From: CAYPKG01 sp964411275
Lineage (GTDB): Bacteria > Bacillota > Clostridia > Christensenellales > CAG-138
Reading direction: 5' to 3'
DNA length: 46,524 nucleotides
Assembly: GCA_964411275.1 (NCBI GenBank)
Contig: CAYPKG010000014.1
Span: 1 to 46,524, forward strand
This document shows positions 46,362-46,524 of this stretch, piece after piece. Below the pieces are notes generated by a model. It worked only from the letters and a program-made list of their open reading frames with translations, was not told the DNA's origin and ran no database searches. A program made the position numbers and the translations under genes. Numbering within the stretch: position 1 is the first letter of the stretch; every line of letters starts with the position of its first letter.

Positions 46362-46455
46362 GTTCTCGGGAACAGGTCAATAGTGGTTTTTATGGGGGTG
46401 TTCTGTTCGAGGGAACAGGTCAATGGTTTTTATCCGTTCGGGGGAACAAGTCGAT
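46362..46455 (+). repeat. three direct repeats of a short dyad unit
   Basis: Units at 46362-46381, 46405-46424 and 46436-46455 share the pattern GTTC-N2-GGGAACARGTCRAT. Each contains GTTC-N4-GAAC dyad symmetry. Unit starts are 43 and 31 bases apart; the sequence after the first two is GTGGTTTTTAT or GGTTTTTAT. Confidence 0.7.
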
Positions 46456-46524
46456 ACATGGGGTTTAATTCCTGTCATCTCCGGTGGCAAAGGTACTAAC
46501 TATTGATAAAATGCACCGCTCAAA

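Larger units (their letters stand above)
46060..46524. other. right-end region without a supported gene
   Basis: No open frame here has a ribosome-binding site or recognisable motif. It contains a minus-strand terminator-like hairpin (46160-46184), one extra GTCTCCACATGG (46303-46314), and the three dyad repeats at 46362-46455. A 90-codon minus frame at 46108-46380 looks spurious or is a remnant. Confidence 0.5.

Noticed and set aside
46108..46380. 90-codon minus-strand frame at the right end
   Set aside because: No ribosome-binding site; it crosses a terminator-like hairpin; no recognised motif.
46362..46455. CRISPR array
   Set aside because: Only three degenerate 20-base units with unequal 11-23-base gaps, and the gap sequences are similar rather than unique; no cas genes.

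Overview
The window looks like chromosomal DNA of an anaerobic, fermentative Bacillota (class Clostridia). Evidence: strong GGAGG ribosome-binding sites, Firmicute-type TTGACA/TATAAT promoters, a three-subunit NAD-linked [FeFe]-hydrogenase, a homodimeric pyruvate:ferredoxin oxidoreductase, a YesM/YesN two-component system, and VanZ, CadC/SmtB, DtxR and YtrA-type proteins. Most genes are GC-rich. A few stretches (about 7.7-8.7 kb and 42.9-44.1 kb) are clearly more AT-rich and may be acquired. No rRNA, prophage, complete insertion sequence or CRISPR array was seen.

Layout. 0-2.4 kb: two tRNA-Ser genes behind a consensus promoter, then a divergent pair (HpcH/HpaI aldolase and LDH2/MDH2-type dehydrogenase). 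2.4-3.4 kb: a His-rich MarR regulator with twin palindromes at its promoter, followed by copy A of an intergenic repeat. 3.4-7.7 kb: minus-strand hydrogenase operon (NuoE-like, NuoF-like, catalytic subunit, small [2Fe-2S] protein). 8.2-10.5 kb: unknown 149-aa protein, CcdA-TlpA fusion, hotdog thioesterase. 10.6-15.8 kb: pcrA-ligA-AIRS-like operon. 16.1-19.6 kb: PFOR, with a 10-N assembly gap, followed by an array of hairpins. 19.9-29.3 kb: a seven-gene sugar module, YesN-type regulator, YesM-type kinase, two membrane-anchored sugar-binding proteins and mglBAC. 29.4-33.3 kb: AAA ATPase, a divergent heavy-metal operon (CadC-like repressor, free HMA protein, P-type ATPase), repeat copy B and a DtxR-type regulator. 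33.3-42.0 kb: orphan adenine methylase, small membrane protein, NSS-family transporter, aminopeptidase P, an EIIC-like transporter with an extra N-terminal domain, a DUF5808-like membrane protein and its GntR/YtrA regulator. 42.2-46.5 kb: two VanZ proteins around a ribbon-helix-helix/small-protein divergon, FMN reductase and pirin, a small membrane protein, and three short dyad repeats.

How it fits together. PFOR makes reduced ferredoxin from pyruvate. The hydrogenase can dispose of electrons from ferredoxin and NAD(P)H as H2, as known for bifurcating HydABC/Hnd enzymes. The mgl module would import galactose- or glucose-like sugars under control of an extracellular sugar-sensing system, feeding that fermentation. 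Metal control is represented by the Cd/Zn/Pb-type operon with a clear operator and by the DtxR-type regulator.

The most unusual items are the composite intergenic repeat present in two inverted copies 29 kb apart, the palindrome array behind PFOR, the doubled membrane-anchored binding proteins next to the kinase, and the EIIC-like protein with an unassigned cytoplasmic domain. All functional calls come from reading motifs and context; no database search was run.
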